Shown piece after piece: positions 1 to 8,900 of a stretch of 64,000 bases of DNA. The number at the start of each line of letters is the position of its first letter. The stretch's first letter is position 1. Source of the DNA: Paenibacillus camelliae (lineage in GTDB: Bacteria; Bacillota; Bacilli; Paenibacillales; Paenibacillaceae). The DNA is taken from the NCBI RefSeq assembly GCF_023715345.1, contig NZ_JAMBNY010000004.1, positions 62,001 through 126,000 on the forward strand, in the 5' to 3' direction. Below the pieces are notes generated by a model. That model saw only the letters and a list, made by a program, of their open reading frames with translations, did not search any database and was not told the DNA's origin. The position numbers and the translations under genes are program-made.

Positions 1-2
1 TC

Positions 3-245
3 ATTATAAAACCTAGTCTGTTTATTCGAAATAGGAGAACATTAACGAGATTTATTAAAACAAGATTGGGAATGGAAGAGCGTAACTATACGCAGGACAT
101 AAAGAACTTATTGGTCATGTTCCGCTGGAATCGTGATTTTGAAAGAAAAAATATCTATGACATTTTGGAAGCAACCTCACGATTTGCAGAAAAGCGACAT
201 ATTGTTAAAAGCAATATGGAAATTTTAAAGCTGCTCAATATTTAG
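3..245 (+). CDS. C-terminal end of an unrecognised protein (5' end outside the window)
   Basis: An open frame enters from the left edge and stops at TAG 243-245, giving the last 80 residues of a protein. The tail is basic, with RNRRTLTRF near the edge and RWNRDFERKN further in, and has no membrane segment or motif I recognise. It ends 29 nt before the HIT gene and shares its direction, so the two could be co-transcribed. Function unknown. Confidence 0.55.
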   Translation: MIKPSLFIRNRRTLTRFIKTRLGMEERNYTQDIKNLLVMFRWNRDFERKNIYDILEATSRFAEKRHIVKSNMEILKLLNI

Positions 246-274
246 AGTGGAGAGAGTGGAAGGAAAGGGTTCAT

Positions 275-673
275 ATGAAGTGTATAGGATGTCAGTTGGC
301 GAACAAAGAAGTTGAAGCCTATGTAATTTACGAAGATGAATGGATAACTTGTGTTCTTGATATTGATCCTATACAAGAAGGACATACTTTGATTCTGCCT
401 AAAAAGCATATTGAAGATTTACGTCAATTAAATAATGAGCTTAGTCAGGCAATCATGAACGCTTCTATTAAAATTTCTCAAGCATTAACGAAACGATATA
501 AACCAGATGGTATCACCGTCATTCAAAATAACGGAATATTTAATGATCTTAATCATTATCATATGCATGTATTTCCGCGATACCTAGAAGATGGATTTGG
601 ATGGACAGAGCCTAACATAGAACAATCCATATCACTGAATGAAGTAAAAAATAAACTTATTCAATGTTTTTAG
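275..673 (+). CDS. HIT family protein (nucleotide hydrolase/transferase)
   Basis: A 132-residue protein with the histidine triad HYHMHVF at residues 94-100. In the HIT superfamily the middle histidine attacks the alpha-phosphate of a dinucleotide or nucleoside phosphoramidate. Length and layout (N-terminal Cys pair C3/C6, HTLILPKKH at 37-45, triad near the C-terminus) fit Hint/Fhit-like cytoplasmic enzymes. An AAGGAAAGG ribosome site precedes ATG 275. The exact substrate cannot be read from sequence. A second, divergent HIT-like protein lies at 34727. Confidence 0.88.
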   Translation: MKCIGCQLANKEVEAYVIYEDEWITCVLDIDPIQEGHTLILPKKHIEDLRQLNNELSQAIMNASIKISQALTKRYKPDGITVIQNNGIFNDLNHYHMHVFPRYLEDGFGWTEPNIEQSISLNEVKNKLIQCF

Positions 674-687
674 AGGAGTGAAATTCT

Positions 688-859
688 ATGTTAATTTCCG
701 GCTCAATTTGGATTTCCCGATTACACATTCAGTGCAGATATAGATAACCCAAGACCATTTATAGTGAATAATGAAGCGAACAGTATTACTTTTTGGGATG
801 GCGTAACGAACATAGGCTATATCAATGAAATTGATAAAGAGCTATTAAACTATTATTAG
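688..859 (+). pseudogene. Remnant of a small gene, frameshifted
   Basis: An AGGAG ribosome site (673-677) precedes ATG 688, but that frame stops after 19 codons. The neighbouring frame is open without a start codon from about 700 to TAG 857-859 and reads like a real protein tail (FPDYTFSADIDNPRPF, then FWDGVTNIGYINEIDKELLN). The simplest reading is a small coding gene broken by a frameshift near its 5' end. The family is unknown. The rest of the 339-nt gap to 1012 holds only an 18-codon open frame at about 893 and no clear regulatory site. Confidence 0.4.
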
Positions 860-1011
860 TATCGTTAAGTATATATAGAATGGGGCGGATATATGAGTAA
901 AAGCAAATCTCCAATGTATTCAATAGTTATAAATTACTTGGTTCTATGAATCACAACTAATGAGCATACGAGAAGCACTTGGGATAAGAATTAAAGGAGG
1001 AGCTAGTTAAC

Positions 1012-1617
1012 ATGAATGTCAAAGAAACCCTTAGAAGCAGTTACAATCAAAATGCAAAATTAAGAGATAAACCTGATGTGGTTCCTTGGAAATTAATAGA
1101 GCGTGATCATTTTCTTTCACTCCTAGATAAGAGAGAACAAACGACTATTTTAGACTTGGGGGCAGGTACTGGTCAACATGGAAGGTATATGGCGGATCAT
1201 GGCTTTGACGTTACCTGTGTTGACCTAAGTCCGAACATGGTTGATGCATGTATCCAAAAGGGACTAAAAGCTTTCGAAATGGATATGTATCGTCTGAGCT
1301 TTGAGGACAATGCTTTTGATGGTATATGGGCGTTAAACTCATTGCTTCACATTCCCAAGGCAGATTTATTAAATGTGCTTAGAGAAATAAGACGCGTACT
1401 GAAGCCTGGTGGTGTTTTTTATATGGGGGTTTATGGCGGATATAATAGCGAAGGAATTTGGGAGGATGATCCATACCAGCCACAGCGCTTCTTTTCCTTT
1501 TATGATGAGATAGCAATGAAAGAGATAGTCTCCCAAGTATTCACACTTCAAGAGTTTAGAACTGTTCCACTGGATGGGATGAAGTTAGATTTTCAAGGCA
1601 TAGTGTTAAGAAAGTGA
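1012..1617 (+). CDS. Class I SAM-dependent methyltransferase
   Basis: A 201-residue Rossmann-fold methyltransferase. Motif I ILDLGAGTG is at residues 46-54, the ribose-binding acidic residue is in VDLSPNMV (D71), and the post-motif region ALNSLLHIP and LKPGGVFYMGVYG follow as in Methyltransf_11 enzymes. The ribosome site AAAGGAGGAG precedes ATG 1012. Substrate unknown; it is one of about ten distantly related methyltransferases in the window, consistent with small-molecule modification. Confidence 0.88.
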   Translation: MNVKETLRSSYNQNAKLRDKPDVVPWKLIERDHFLSLLDKREQTTILDLGAGTGQHGRYMADHGFDVTCVDLSPNMVDACIQKGLKAFEMDMYRLSFEDNAFDGIWALNSLLHIPKADLLNVLREIRRVLKPGGVFYMGVYGGYNSEGIWEDDPYQPQRFFSFYDEIAMKEIVSQVFTLQEFRTVPLDGMKLDFQGIVLRK

Positions 1618-1664
1618 ATGGTGGATTGCTGCATGAAACAAAACTAGAAAACTAGGGGGCATAT

Positions 1665-2639
1665 ATGATATCGACGAATAATATTAAAGATCAAATTTCA
1701 ACAGTTCTTGAACAAGCCAATTTCAAAGGAAGCTTTTTGGCTGCTAATCGTGAAGGTATCATTTATGCTGGCTCCTACGGATTAGCTAATGCAGAACTTA
1801 ATGTTCGAAATACAACATCAACAAAATTCAGAATCGGGTCCCTGACTAAGCAGTTCACTGCTTTATCCATTTTACAACTAGTCGAGAATAATCACCTAAC
1901 CGTAAATGATACGTTAGATCGTTTTATACCGGATTATCCTAGGGGGAAAGAAATCACCATTCATCAACTACTTTCGCACTCTTCGGGGATCTATAACTTT
2001 TCGAATCGAAGCGACATTATGGAATGGTACAAAAGCTCAATGACAATTAAAGAAACCATTGATAGCTTTCAGCACCAACCAACAAGCTTTAATCCTGGCG
2101 AGAAATACGAATACTCAAATTCAAATTATGTTCTATTAACGTATATTATTGAACAAGTATCTGGATTGAGCTATGAGGTATATCTCAAAAATAATATATT
2201 TAATGTTCTTGGAATGAACGATACTGGATATGACAATGAATCAGAAATAATTATCAATCGTGCTACTGGCTACTATTATAAAGATGAGATACTTAATAAT
2301 GCGCCCTACATCAATATGAGTATTCCGCAAGGAGCGGGAGGACTTTATTCCACAATAGAAGATTTATATAAATGGGATCGAGCACTATATGGTGACAATT
2401 TGTTGGGTGAGAAGATTAGAGCGGATTTCTTCACTCCTAACATCGAAAATTATGCATATGGCTGGATGGTGCAGTATTTTGGAAATATGAAAGTGCTGTT
2501 TCATACAGGAGGAATTCATGGGTTTAGCTCATTTATTTGTAGATTTCCTGAAGAACAAGTGTGTGTTATTGCCTTAAATAACTATTCGCAGGATATTAGC
2601 GGTATTGCTGTTCAAGTTTCACAAATGATTCTTCGATGA
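1665..2639 (+). CDS. Serine hydrolase, beta-lactamase class C / penicillin-binding-like
   Basis: A 324-residue protein with all three signatures of the beta-lactamase-related (class C/DD-peptidase/esterase) family: SLTK at 59-62 (nucleophile Ser59, Lys62), YSN at 150-152 and HTG at 280-282. There is no signal peptide or membrane anchor, so it is probably cytoplasmic. That argues for an esterase or peptidase of this fold rather than a secreted beta-lactamase. Starts at ATG 1665 after an AGGGGG site. Confidence 0.88.
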   Translation: MISTNNIKDQISTVLEQANFKGSFLAANREGIIYAGSYGLANAELNVRNTTSTKFRIGSLTKQFTALSILQLVENNHLTVNDTLDRFIPDYPRGKEITIHQLLSHSSGIYNFSNRSDIMEWYKSSMTIKETIDSFQHQPTSFNPGEKYEYSNSNYVLLTYIIEQVSGLSYEVYLKNNIFNVLGMNDTGYDNESEIIINRATGYYYKDEILNNAPYINMSIPQGAGGLYSTIEDLYKWDRALYGDNLLGEKIRADFFTPNIENYAYGWMVQYFGNMKVLFHTGGIHGFSSFICRFPEEQVCVIALNNYSQDISGIAVQVSQMILR

Positions 2640-2712
2640 TCACGGATCAATAGTCTAACGACGTGCAAGTGATCGTAAAGGGTACTTTCAAAAATGATGT
2701 GAGGTGAGCTTT

Positions 2713-3570
2713 ATGGTGGAGTACTCTTTAGAGAAAGCAGATATGGATGTATTCGCGGTGTATCAGGTTGTTTACTCGGGTACAGATATTGAAATGTGGT
2801 TTGATTGGAATACTCGCCTGAACGATACCAAGTTTACTGATCAATGCTATTGGTTAATGCATGACGGTGGCAAGATAGGTGGAGCAATAATCAATAACGA
2901 TACAGTAATGTATCCATTTATCATTCCTCCTTTTTCAGACAGATTCAAGTTTTGGGACATTCTATTAAAGTGTTGTAAGGAGATAAAGCATATTAATGGG
3001 ATGCTACACGATGATGTTAACATATTGCTTTCGTCAGGATTTAAGGTGAATGTAATACGGCAGGTTATGTGTCGTCCAGCTGATGCAAACAATAAAGTAG
3101 ATCTTCCGGATGGATTTTCAATGTATGCGTTGAATGAAGCCGTTCATGTTAATGAATTATCAAAAGTTATAATAAGTGGCTATGCTGGAGGAATTGATCA
3201 TGAGATCTATGGTGTTCCTAATGAGGATCAAGTAATAAAGGACAATAAATATCTAATGGAAGTTTATAAACATAGAAATCTATCTATTTATTTCGTCAAT
3301 GAAATGAACCAGGAAATCGTAGCGCTTTGTATTGCTGGTATTAGTGAGAACATGCCATTAGGCTTTGCAGAAATAGGCGAAGTATGTGTTTTACCTCAGT
3401 ATAGAAATAAAGGAATCGCTGAATTTATGCTCCGACATATTATTGCGACTGCATTTGATTACACACCGGTTGTTAAACTCTGTGTAACTGTGGGGAATCA
3501 AGCAGAAAATCTTTACCGAAAAGTAGGATTTCAACCTGGACCGCGATTCGCAAATATGAGCAAAAGATAA
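2713..3570 (+). CDS. GNAT family N-acetyltransferase (two-domain length)
   Basis: 285 residues. The C-terminal third carries the GNAT acetyl-CoA signature, EIGEVCVLPQYRNKGIAEF around 221-238 followed by VTVGNQAENLYRKVGF. The N-terminal half resembles the degenerate first domain seen in double-GNAT proteins. I prefer ATG 2713, 6-7 nt after GAGGTG, over the in-frame GTG at 2704 inside that site. Substrate unknown. Confidence 0.84.
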   Translation: MVEYSLEKADMDVFAVYQVVYSGTDIEMWFDWNTRLNDTKFTDQCYWLMHDGGKIGGAIINNDTVMYPFIIPPFSDRFKFWDILLKCCKEIKHINGMLHDDVNILLSSGFKVNVIRQVMCRPADANNKVDLPDGFSMYALNEAVHVNELSKVIISGYAGGIDHEIYGVPNEDQVIKDNKYLMEVYKHRNLSIYFVNEMNQEIVALCIAGISENMPLGFAEIGEVCVLPQYRNKGIAEFMLRHIIATAFDYTPVVKLCVTVGNQAENLYRKVGFQPGPRFANMSKR

Positions 3571-3610
3571 CGCTGAACTATGAAAAAATATATCAAAGGA
3601 GCTGAGTTGT

Positions 3611-3964
3611 ATGAAGGCCATGAAATTACGTCCCTTCATTCCGTCTGGCACGGATTACCCTCGTGCCGTACAATTTTATATCGACCTTGGTTTTGAAAAG
3701 GTTTATTACAGTGATGAGCTTACAATCTTCAAATTCGATGATATAGAATTTCATTTGCAGAACTATCAAAACACAGAATTACAACATAATTACATGGTTG
3801 AACTATGCGTTCAGGACTTGGATGCATGGTGGCAGCATATTCAAGACTCCGAGTTAGTGAACAAATACGATATTAGAGTGAAGCCCCCTCAGATTCAGCC
3901 ATATGGGAAACGTGCTATCCATCTTATCGATACTGCAGGTGTTCTCTGGCACATTACTGAATAG
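3611..3964 (+). CDS. VOC family / bleomycin-resistance-like protein
   Basis: 117 residues with a BRP layout: an opening FIPSGTDYPRAVQFYIDLGF, the strand FKFDDIEFHLQNY, DLDAWWQHI in the middle and a C-terminal AIHLIDTAGVLWHITE. Members sequester glycopeptide drugs (bleomycin/BLMT type) or act as metal-dependent lyases or dioxygenases. This one most resembles the drug-binding branch, by length and the FHLQN motif. AAAGGAGCTGAG precedes ATG 3611. Confidence 0.82.
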   Translation: MKAMKLRPFIPSGTDYPRAVQFYIDLGFEKVYYSDELTIFKFDDIEFHLQNYQNTELQHNYMVELCVQDLDAWWQHIQDSELVNKYDIRVKPPQIQPYGKRAIHLIDTAGVLWHITE

Positions 3965-3980
3965 GAGGGAGCTCACCGTT

Positions 3981-4727
3981 ATGAACAAATATAACATTCA
4001 TAAAACTAACAGCGATTATTGGAATACAAAAGGCAATGACGTGTTAGGAGCAATCGTGCTTCCACTCTATGGAGCATATATCTCAGAAGACAAACATCAG
4101 CTTTTTGGGGATGTCACAGGGAAAAACATGTTAGAGATTGGGTGTGGAAACGGACACTCCTTGCAGTATCACGGAGAGCGTAAAGCAGCCGAACTATGGG
4201 GAATAGATATATCAGAAAAACAAATTGAAAAGGCAAATCAGCATTTGACTGACTGTGGACTTTCGGCAAAGTTAATCTGTACGCCTATGGAAGAAGAGTG
4301 TGGCTTACCTGTCGATTATTTTGACTTTGTATACTCGATTTATGCCCTAGGCTGGACAACCGACTTAGAAGGTACTTTTTCTCGGGTTGCTTCTTATCTA
4401 AAAAGGAATGGTGTATTTATTTTCAGTTGGTCTCATCCTATACACAAATGTGTTGTTGAAGAAAGTGATCGTTTTGTATTTAACAAAAGTTATTTCGACG
4501 ATTCCTGGTATTCCGTATCTCCTGACTTTTGTGAAGGAGCATTAACCTTATCTGACCACAAGCTATCAACCTATGTAAATGCGTTAGCGAAGGCAGGGTT
4601 TGTCATTGAACAAATGATTGAGGAAACGGACGATGAATTGATGCCGCTTCGCGATGAAAATGATCGTCTTGCAAAAAGAGCGAGGATGTTTCCAGTCACC
4701 TTCGTTATTAAGGCAAGAAAGCTTTAA
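3981..4727 (+). CDS. Class I SAM-dependent methyltransferase
   Basis: 248 residues. Motif I LEIGCGNG is at 51-58, the acidic loop is GIDISEKQIEKA, and the post-motifs FDFVYSIYALGWTTDL and FSWSHPIHKC are typical of a Methyltransf_11 subgroup also seen at 25172. The start ATG 3981 is set by AGGAGGGAG at 3963-3971; the frame is open upstream to 3903, but that part overlaps the VOC gene. Substrate unknown. Confidence 0.88.
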   Translation: MNKYNIHKTNSDYWNTKGNDVLGAIVLPLYGAYISEDKHQLFGDVTGKNMLEIGCGNGHSLQYHGERKAAELWGIDISEKQIEKANQHLTDCGLSAKLICTPMEEECGLPVDYFDFVYSIYALGWTTDLEGTFSRVASYLKRNGVFIFSWSHPIHKCVVEESDRFVFNKSYFDDSWYSVSPDFCEGALTLSDHKLSTYVNALAKAGFVIEQMIEETDDELMPLRDENDRLAKRARMFPVTFVIKARKL

Positions 4728-4775
4728 CCTACTGAAGAAAGTGTCAATAAGTTCGAGAGGAAGAGCAATTAATAA

Positions 4776-5900
4776 ATGCATCCAAATATGATACTGAAAA
4801 ATAACTCTACTATTCATATCGAGAACAAGATTGAGCAGATTATAGCTTGCATTGAATCTATATTTGACCATCAAACGATTGAACTTGTTTCTATAACTTG
4901 TGATGGTCTAGGTTACAATACCCCGAATTTCACAACGACTGCCATATTACATCTTCATGGTCTAGTGCAGGTGAACCATGAGCTTAAATCATGGTCTTTA
5001 GTCTTAAAAATCATTAAACCAGACACTGAGGAGAAAGACTGTCTCGAACACCACAACTATTGGCGTCGTGAAGCACTTGTATTACAGTCAGGAGTATTAC
5101 AGGAGCTTCCTCATTCAATTAACCATGCTAAATGCTATTTAGTTGAAGAACAACAGGACGGTACCATTTGGCTCTGGATGGAATATGTTGAGGGTGAATT
5201 TGCTTGTACTGTGGAGCAATTCTCATATATAGCCCGACAATTGGGGAGGTTTAATGGGGCGTATCTACAGGGCGTTAATACATTGCCTGAGCATGAGTGG
5301 ATATGCAGAGCATGGCTCAAATCATGGACGACTGCAAGTCGCCACTATGCTCCAAATATGGAGTCGTATGTAAGTGGATTATCAGCAGAGAGTATTCAGA
5401 ACACTTGGACTTGGTATCAAGAGCTGCTTAATGATATTGATGCATACTTAGACTCGCTGCAGCAGTTGCCGCGTGTGCTTGCACATCAGGATTTAAGTCA
5501 GTTGAATATGATGCTCGTTAACACAGAATCTAGCGAAAGTCGTCTAGTACTAATCGACTGGCAGTTTATGAGTATCTCCGGTATTGGTGAAGACTTGGGC
5601 AAATTATTTGGGGTAAATATGAGTCTGGGTATTATACCACCTAGTCAATATCAGGAGTTTCAGGATGCTTTATTTACTTCCTACATAGAAGGCTTGCGAG
5701 ATATGGGATGGCAGGGTGATGCAAGAATGGCCCAATACGGATTCTTCATAAGCACCGCGTTAAGAAGTGTTTGGGAAGTACCGCAATTTCTTCAGATCCA
5801 TTCTCAATTAGCGGAAGATCCCAATAATGTGACGCTTAGAGCAAGATTTAACCAGTTGGAGCATATTATTGAAGTTCATAAAAATATTTCACCCTCGTAA
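4776..5900 (+). CDS. APH-type phosphotransferase (aminoglycoside/choline kinase fold)
   Basis: 374 residues with the APH catalytic loop HQDLSQLN at 237-244 and the metal-binding LIDWQFMS at 259-266, both hallmarks of the aminoglycoside phosphotransferase/choline kinase family. An N-terminal lobe with strand pattern SLVLKIIKP precedes them. The ribosome site GAGGAAG lies before ATG 4776. The drug or metabolite is unknown. Its last 32 nt are shared with the next gene in another frame. Confidence 0.85.
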   Translation: MHPNMILKNNSTIHIENKIEQIIACIESIFDHQTIELVSITCDGLGYNTPNFTTTAILHLHGLVQVNHELKSWSLVLKIIKPDTEEKDCLEHHNYWRREALVLQSGVLQELPHSINHAKCYLVEEQQDGTIWLWMEYVEGEFACTVEQFSYIARQLGRFNGAYLQGVNTLPEHEWICRAWLKSWTTASRHYAPNMESYVSGLSAESIQNTWTWYQELLNDIDAYLDSLQQLPRVLAHQDLSQLNMMLVNTESSESRLVLIDWQFMSISGIGEDLGKLFGVNMSLGIIPPSQYQEFQDALFTSYIEGLRDMGWQGDARMAQYGFFISTALRSVWEVPQFLQIHSQLAEDPNNVTLRARFNQLEHIIEVHKNISPS

Positions 5901-6357
5901 AAGCTTGCATCATGAACATTTGCCACCTGTCGTTTGGGCGATAGATGAGGAGCATTCCGTCAATTATTTATTCCCAAGGGATTGTCCAAGAGTAATATTT
6001 AGAAGGTCTGAACGTATGAGCAAGGAGGATGAGTTGCATTTTTTCAGGGATAGTCATGCTGACACAATTATAGCTGTCGAGAATGACTGGTTGGAGCAAA
6101 TAAGCAATACTAAGCTGTTTAGATACACCTTTCCCAAAGAAAGCTTTGAGATGGAAGATGGCATTGCTGGCTACTATATCTCAACAGTATCGGTTGAACC
6201 GCTGAGGATAGAGCCGATAGAAAATCTACTACTAGAGATCGTAAAACGGAAAGTTGAGCTAAGATTCACACCAAACCTTTACCCAATTAAGGAGTCGATT
6301 TTATCGTCATCAATCGATGATTATTCCATCATTAGATTTAGAAATGCTAAGCAGTAA
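5869..6357 (+). CDS. DUF6886 family protein, N-terminus probably clipped
   Basis: 162 residues containing the block VVWAIDEEHSVNYLFPRDCPR that I recognise from DUF6886 proteins of Bacilli. Function is not established. Family members as I remember them begin with a short HxSEE-type strand. Here that part is missing and the frame starts at TTG 5869 inside the end of the APH gene. This suggests a deletion at the gene junction removed the original 5' end. TGGAG lies 8 nt before the TTG, so expression is possible. Confidence 0.65.
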   Translation: MKFIKIFHPRKSLHHEHLPPVVWAIDEEHSVNYLFPRDCPRVIFRRSERMSKEDELHFFRDSHADTIIAVENDWLEQISNTKLFRYTFPKESFEMEDGIAGYYISTVSVEPLRIEPIENLLLEIVKRKVELRFTPNLYPIKESILSSSIDDYSIIRFRNAKQ

Positions 6358-6388
6358 TGCTGTGATATAAAAAAGAGGAGGAAAAACA

Positions 6389-6856
6389 ATGGGTGAAAAT
6401 GAGGAAGCTAAAGTGGGAGAAAGACTAGAGGACATTACCGGTGTAACTTGTATCTATGTTCCGGTAAGCGATGTTTTCAAGTCTATTAAGTGGTACCAGG
6501 AGAATTTAGGATACCAGCCTTCAGACAAAGAACGAGTGGAGCCAGGGATGGTCACGGCTATACTAAATATTCCTAATCGCAATGGAGATATGCCTATACC
6601 CGGTTTAAGGCAAGTAGTGCCTGCATTGTTCCTTCACCAATCAGATGAAGAGAGTGGGCGACTTCGCTTTACCTGGTCAATGGACGACAGTGATAAACCG
6701 CATGCAATGGCGTGCTTTATCACTCCACGGATAGAGGAGCTTATTAATCGTTTCAAGGATAACGGAGTCCATATTATAAGCGAACGGATGACAAGTGGAC
6801 CCAACATAACTTTCGCTGACCCTGACGGTAACGTCTGGGAGGTTTGGCAACCATAA
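6389..6856 (+). CDS. VOC family protein (glyoxalase/bleomycin resistance)
   Basis: 155 residues. After an acidic N-terminal extension, the VOC half begins CIYVPVSDVFKSIKWYQENLG (about 21-41) and ends with ITFADPDGNVWEVWQP, the classic C-terminal glyoxalase strand with its metal-ligand glutamate. Strong AGAGGAGG site before ATG 6389. Could be a metal-dependent lyase, an epoxide- or thiol-opening resistance enzyme, or a binding protein. Confidence 0.85.
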   Translation: MGENEEAKVGERLEDITGVTCIYVPVSDVFKSIKWYQENLGYQPSDKERVEPGMVTAILNIPNRNGDMPIPGLRQVVPALFLHQSDEESGRLRFTWSMDDSDKPHAMACFITPRIEELINRFKDNGVHIISERMTSGPNITFADPDGNVWEVWQP

Positions 6857-6898
6857 AAATGATATTCTCATTAAATTAAGTATAAGGTGGTTTCGTTT

Positions 6899-7318
6899 AT
6901 GGAAGTTATAACTGAAGAATATATGATTAGCTCCGATAAAAGATTGTTAAATTATGATGTAATATATGATTTACTATCAGGATCATATTGGGCTAGTCAT
7001 AGAAGTAAAGAGAGGATAGTTAACTCAATAGAACATTCATTGTGTTTTGGGGTATATCAATCAGGTGAGCAGATAGGCTTTGCGCGGGTAATTACAGATT
7101 GGTCTACGATGTATTGGTTATGTGATGTGATCATTGACGAAAGGCATAGGGGAAAAGGAATAGGAAAAAAGCTAGTAAAAACAATCATTGACTGTGAAGA
7201 ATTAAGAGATTTATCTGGATATTTAGGAACCGCCGATGCACACGGGTTATATGAACAATATGGATTTGAAAGAAATGCGGAAAGATTTATGGCTAAAAGA
7301 CCCAATGAATCCACTTAA
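6899..7318 (+). CDS. GNAT family N-acetyltransferase
   Basis: 139 residues, single GNAT domain: DVIIDERHRGKGIGKKLV is the acetyl-CoA pyrophosphate loop (about 75-92) and AHGLYEQYGFER the C-terminal element. It resembles the YdhI/PhnO-like short GNATs. The start ATG 6899 follows AAGGTGG by 8 nt; an upstream in-frame GTG 6887 sits inside that ribosome site. Substrate unknown. Confidence 0.86.
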   Translation: MEVITEEYMISSDKRLLNYDVIYDLLSGSYWASHRSKERIVNSIEHSLCFGVYQSGEQIGFARVITDWSTMYWLCDVIIDERHRGKGIGKKLVKTIIDCEELRDLSGYLGTADAHGLYEQYGFERNAERFMAKRPNEST

Positions 7319-7407
7319 TGTACGGACAATCCGAAGCAGTAATTCATGGGGAGTTATAACAAGTATGTAATCCCTCCCTAATAATAAGTTACATGGAGGT
7401 GTTATCT

Positions 7408-7890
7408 GTGGGAATGTCTGATTATTATAAAGACCTCAGAGAACTTATTGGTGACGAACTAATATTTATGCCAGCTGTAGCAGGAATTATAAGGAATGCA
7501 GAAAAAGAGATTTTATTCGGTAGAAAACATAATGAATCTAATTGGGGGTTAATTGCTGGAGCTATTGAAATTGGAGAGACGCCCGCAGAAGCAATGGTAA
7601 GAGAAGCTTTTGAAGAGACAGGACTTGTTATAGAACCAGAGCGAATTAATGGGATTTACGGAGGAAGAGATCATCGTTTTATTTATAAAAATGGCCACAA
7701 AGTTGAATATTTAACAATTGTGTTCGAATGTAGCATTAAGGGTGGAAATTTAAACAGTGATAACGAGGAAATGAAAGAACTGCAGTATTTCTCTGAAAAT
7801 AATATACCTCCAATAGAAAATAACTACCCAACATACATATTTAGATCTCAACAAGATGAACGAGCACATTTTGAACGTAACTCTAAATGA
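7408..7890 (+). CDS. Nudix hydrolase
   Basis: 160 residues with a complete Nudix box GX5EX7REUXEEXGU at 51-73 (GAIEIGE...REAFEETGL). It hydrolyses a nucleoside diphosphate linked to another moiety; the target is not evident. GTG 7408 is chosen because GGAGGTG at 7395-7401 is a good ribosome site for it, although an ATG at 7393 is in frame. It is the first gene after a 74-nt gap. Confidence 0.87.
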   Translation: MGMSDYYKDLRELIGDELIFMPAVAGIIRNAEKEILFGRKHNESNWGLIAGAIEIGETPAEAMVREAFEETGLVIEPERINGIYGGRDHRFIYKNGHKVEYLTIVFECSIKGGNLNSDNEEMKELQYFSENNIPPIENNYPTYIFRSQQDERAHFERNSK

Positions 7891-7905
7891 AAAGGAGGTC
7901 TAGTG

Positions 7906-8661
7906 GTGAGCATCAAGCAGTCATTCTCAAACAAGGTCAATGATTATGTGAAGTATCGTCCAACATATCCAAGAGAAGCGATAGATTACTTATATGATAT
8001 TGTCCACATCAATAGGAATTCGACTGTAGCTGATATTGGAGCTGGTACGGGGAAGTTATCGAAGTTACTCATCGAAAGAGGTACTCCTATTATTGCAGTA
8101 GAACCTGATGCGGAAATGAGAGCAGCTTCCAAACAATTACTTGGCAATGAACCAAACTTTTGTGCTGTAGCGGGATCAGCAGAAAAGACAGGCTTGGATA
8201 ATCATTCCGTGGACTTTATCGTATGTGCACAAGCCTTCCACTGGTTCGATCGTAATGTAACAAAGTTAGAATTTAAGAGGATTCTAAGAGAAGGCGGTAA
8301 GGTTATTTTAATCTGGAACACACGTCAAACGACGGGTACGCCGTTTCTAGAAGGGGTAGAACGCTTATTGCATAACTACGGCATCGATTACGCCGAGGTC
8401 AATCATAAGAACATTACAGAAGATGAATTGCGTTCATTCTATAAAGAAAATACTATGGTTAAATCCGTTTTTAAGTTACAGCAGTTGTTGGAGTATGAGG
8501 GGCTGCTCGGACGAGTTTTGTCCTCTTCCTATACTCCTATGCCTGATCATCCTAACTACAGACTTATGGTGCAAGAGTTAGAAAGGTTATTCGAACAATA
8601 TGAGGAAAACGGTAAAGTTGCCTTACAGTATGAGACAGAGCTATATTTCGGAGAAATATAA
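7906..8661 (+). CDS. Class I SAM-dependent methyltransferase
   Basis: 251 residues. Motif I VADIGAGTGKL is at 41-51 with acidic loop VEPDAEMR at 65-72, then FIVCAQAFHWFDR, a tryptophan-rich post-motif typical of the Methyltransf_11 group with the opening NKVNDYVKYRPTYP (trans-aconitate methyltransferase-like). Related in layout to the gene at 35314. AGGAGG at 7893-7898 supports GTG 7906 or the adjacent GTG 7903. Last gene before the 8.7-kb leader. Confidence 0.88.
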   Translation: MSIKQSFSNKVNDYVKYRPTYPREAIDYLYDIVHINRNSTVADIGAGTGKLSKLLIERGTPIIAVEPDAEMRAASKQLLGNEPNFCAVAGSAEKTGLDNHSVDFIVCAQAFHWFDRNVTKLEFKRILREGGKVILIWNTRQTTGTPFLEGVERLLHNYGIDYAEVNHKNITEDELRSFYKENTMVKSVFKLQQLLEYEGLLGRVLSSSYTPMPDHPNYRLMVQELERLFEQYEENGKVALQYETELYFGEI

Positions 8662-8742
8662 AGTTCTTCTAGAGAACATAAGCAAGATCTTTTTAAGTAT
8701 GGAATATAATGGTACAATAGGGAGGAGTATCAGGTAATTGTA

Positions 8743-8840
8743 TAGGCATTAATAGTGATTGATCGTATATAAAAAAACAAGCAAGCTCGCCAACACAGAC
8801 CCCCACCTAAATGATAAAAACTATCTAAGGTGGGGGTCTG
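8743..8840 (+). promoter_or_regulatory. Promoter plus hairpin leader A, upstream of the CPT-like kinase
   Basis: A candidate promoter TAGGCA (8743-8748), 17 nt, TATATA (8766-8771) is followed by a hairpin whose 13-bp stem pairs 8796-8808 with 8828-8840 (CAGACCCCCACCT with its exact complement). Inside, GATA 8813-8816 can pair with TATC 8822-8825. A second TATAAT lies at 8705-8710, followed by GGTA as in other leaders. No clean U-tract follows, so termination strength is doubtful. The gap 8662-8900 otherwise holds nothing coding. Confidence 0.5.
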
Positions 8841-8900
8841 TCATTAATGGTGGAACATCTGGCAGAACATATGAAGTCCGTATGAGAGGGTGGAACACAT

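Noticed and set aside
2638..2674. GATCAC...GTGATC inverted repeat after the serine hydrolase gene
   Set aside because: 6-bp arms, no U-run and no promoter context; too weak to call.
7349..7378. GGGAG/CTCCC stem before the Nudix gene at 7408
   Set aside because: Only 5 bp with an 18-nt loop and no U-run; not distinguishable from chance.
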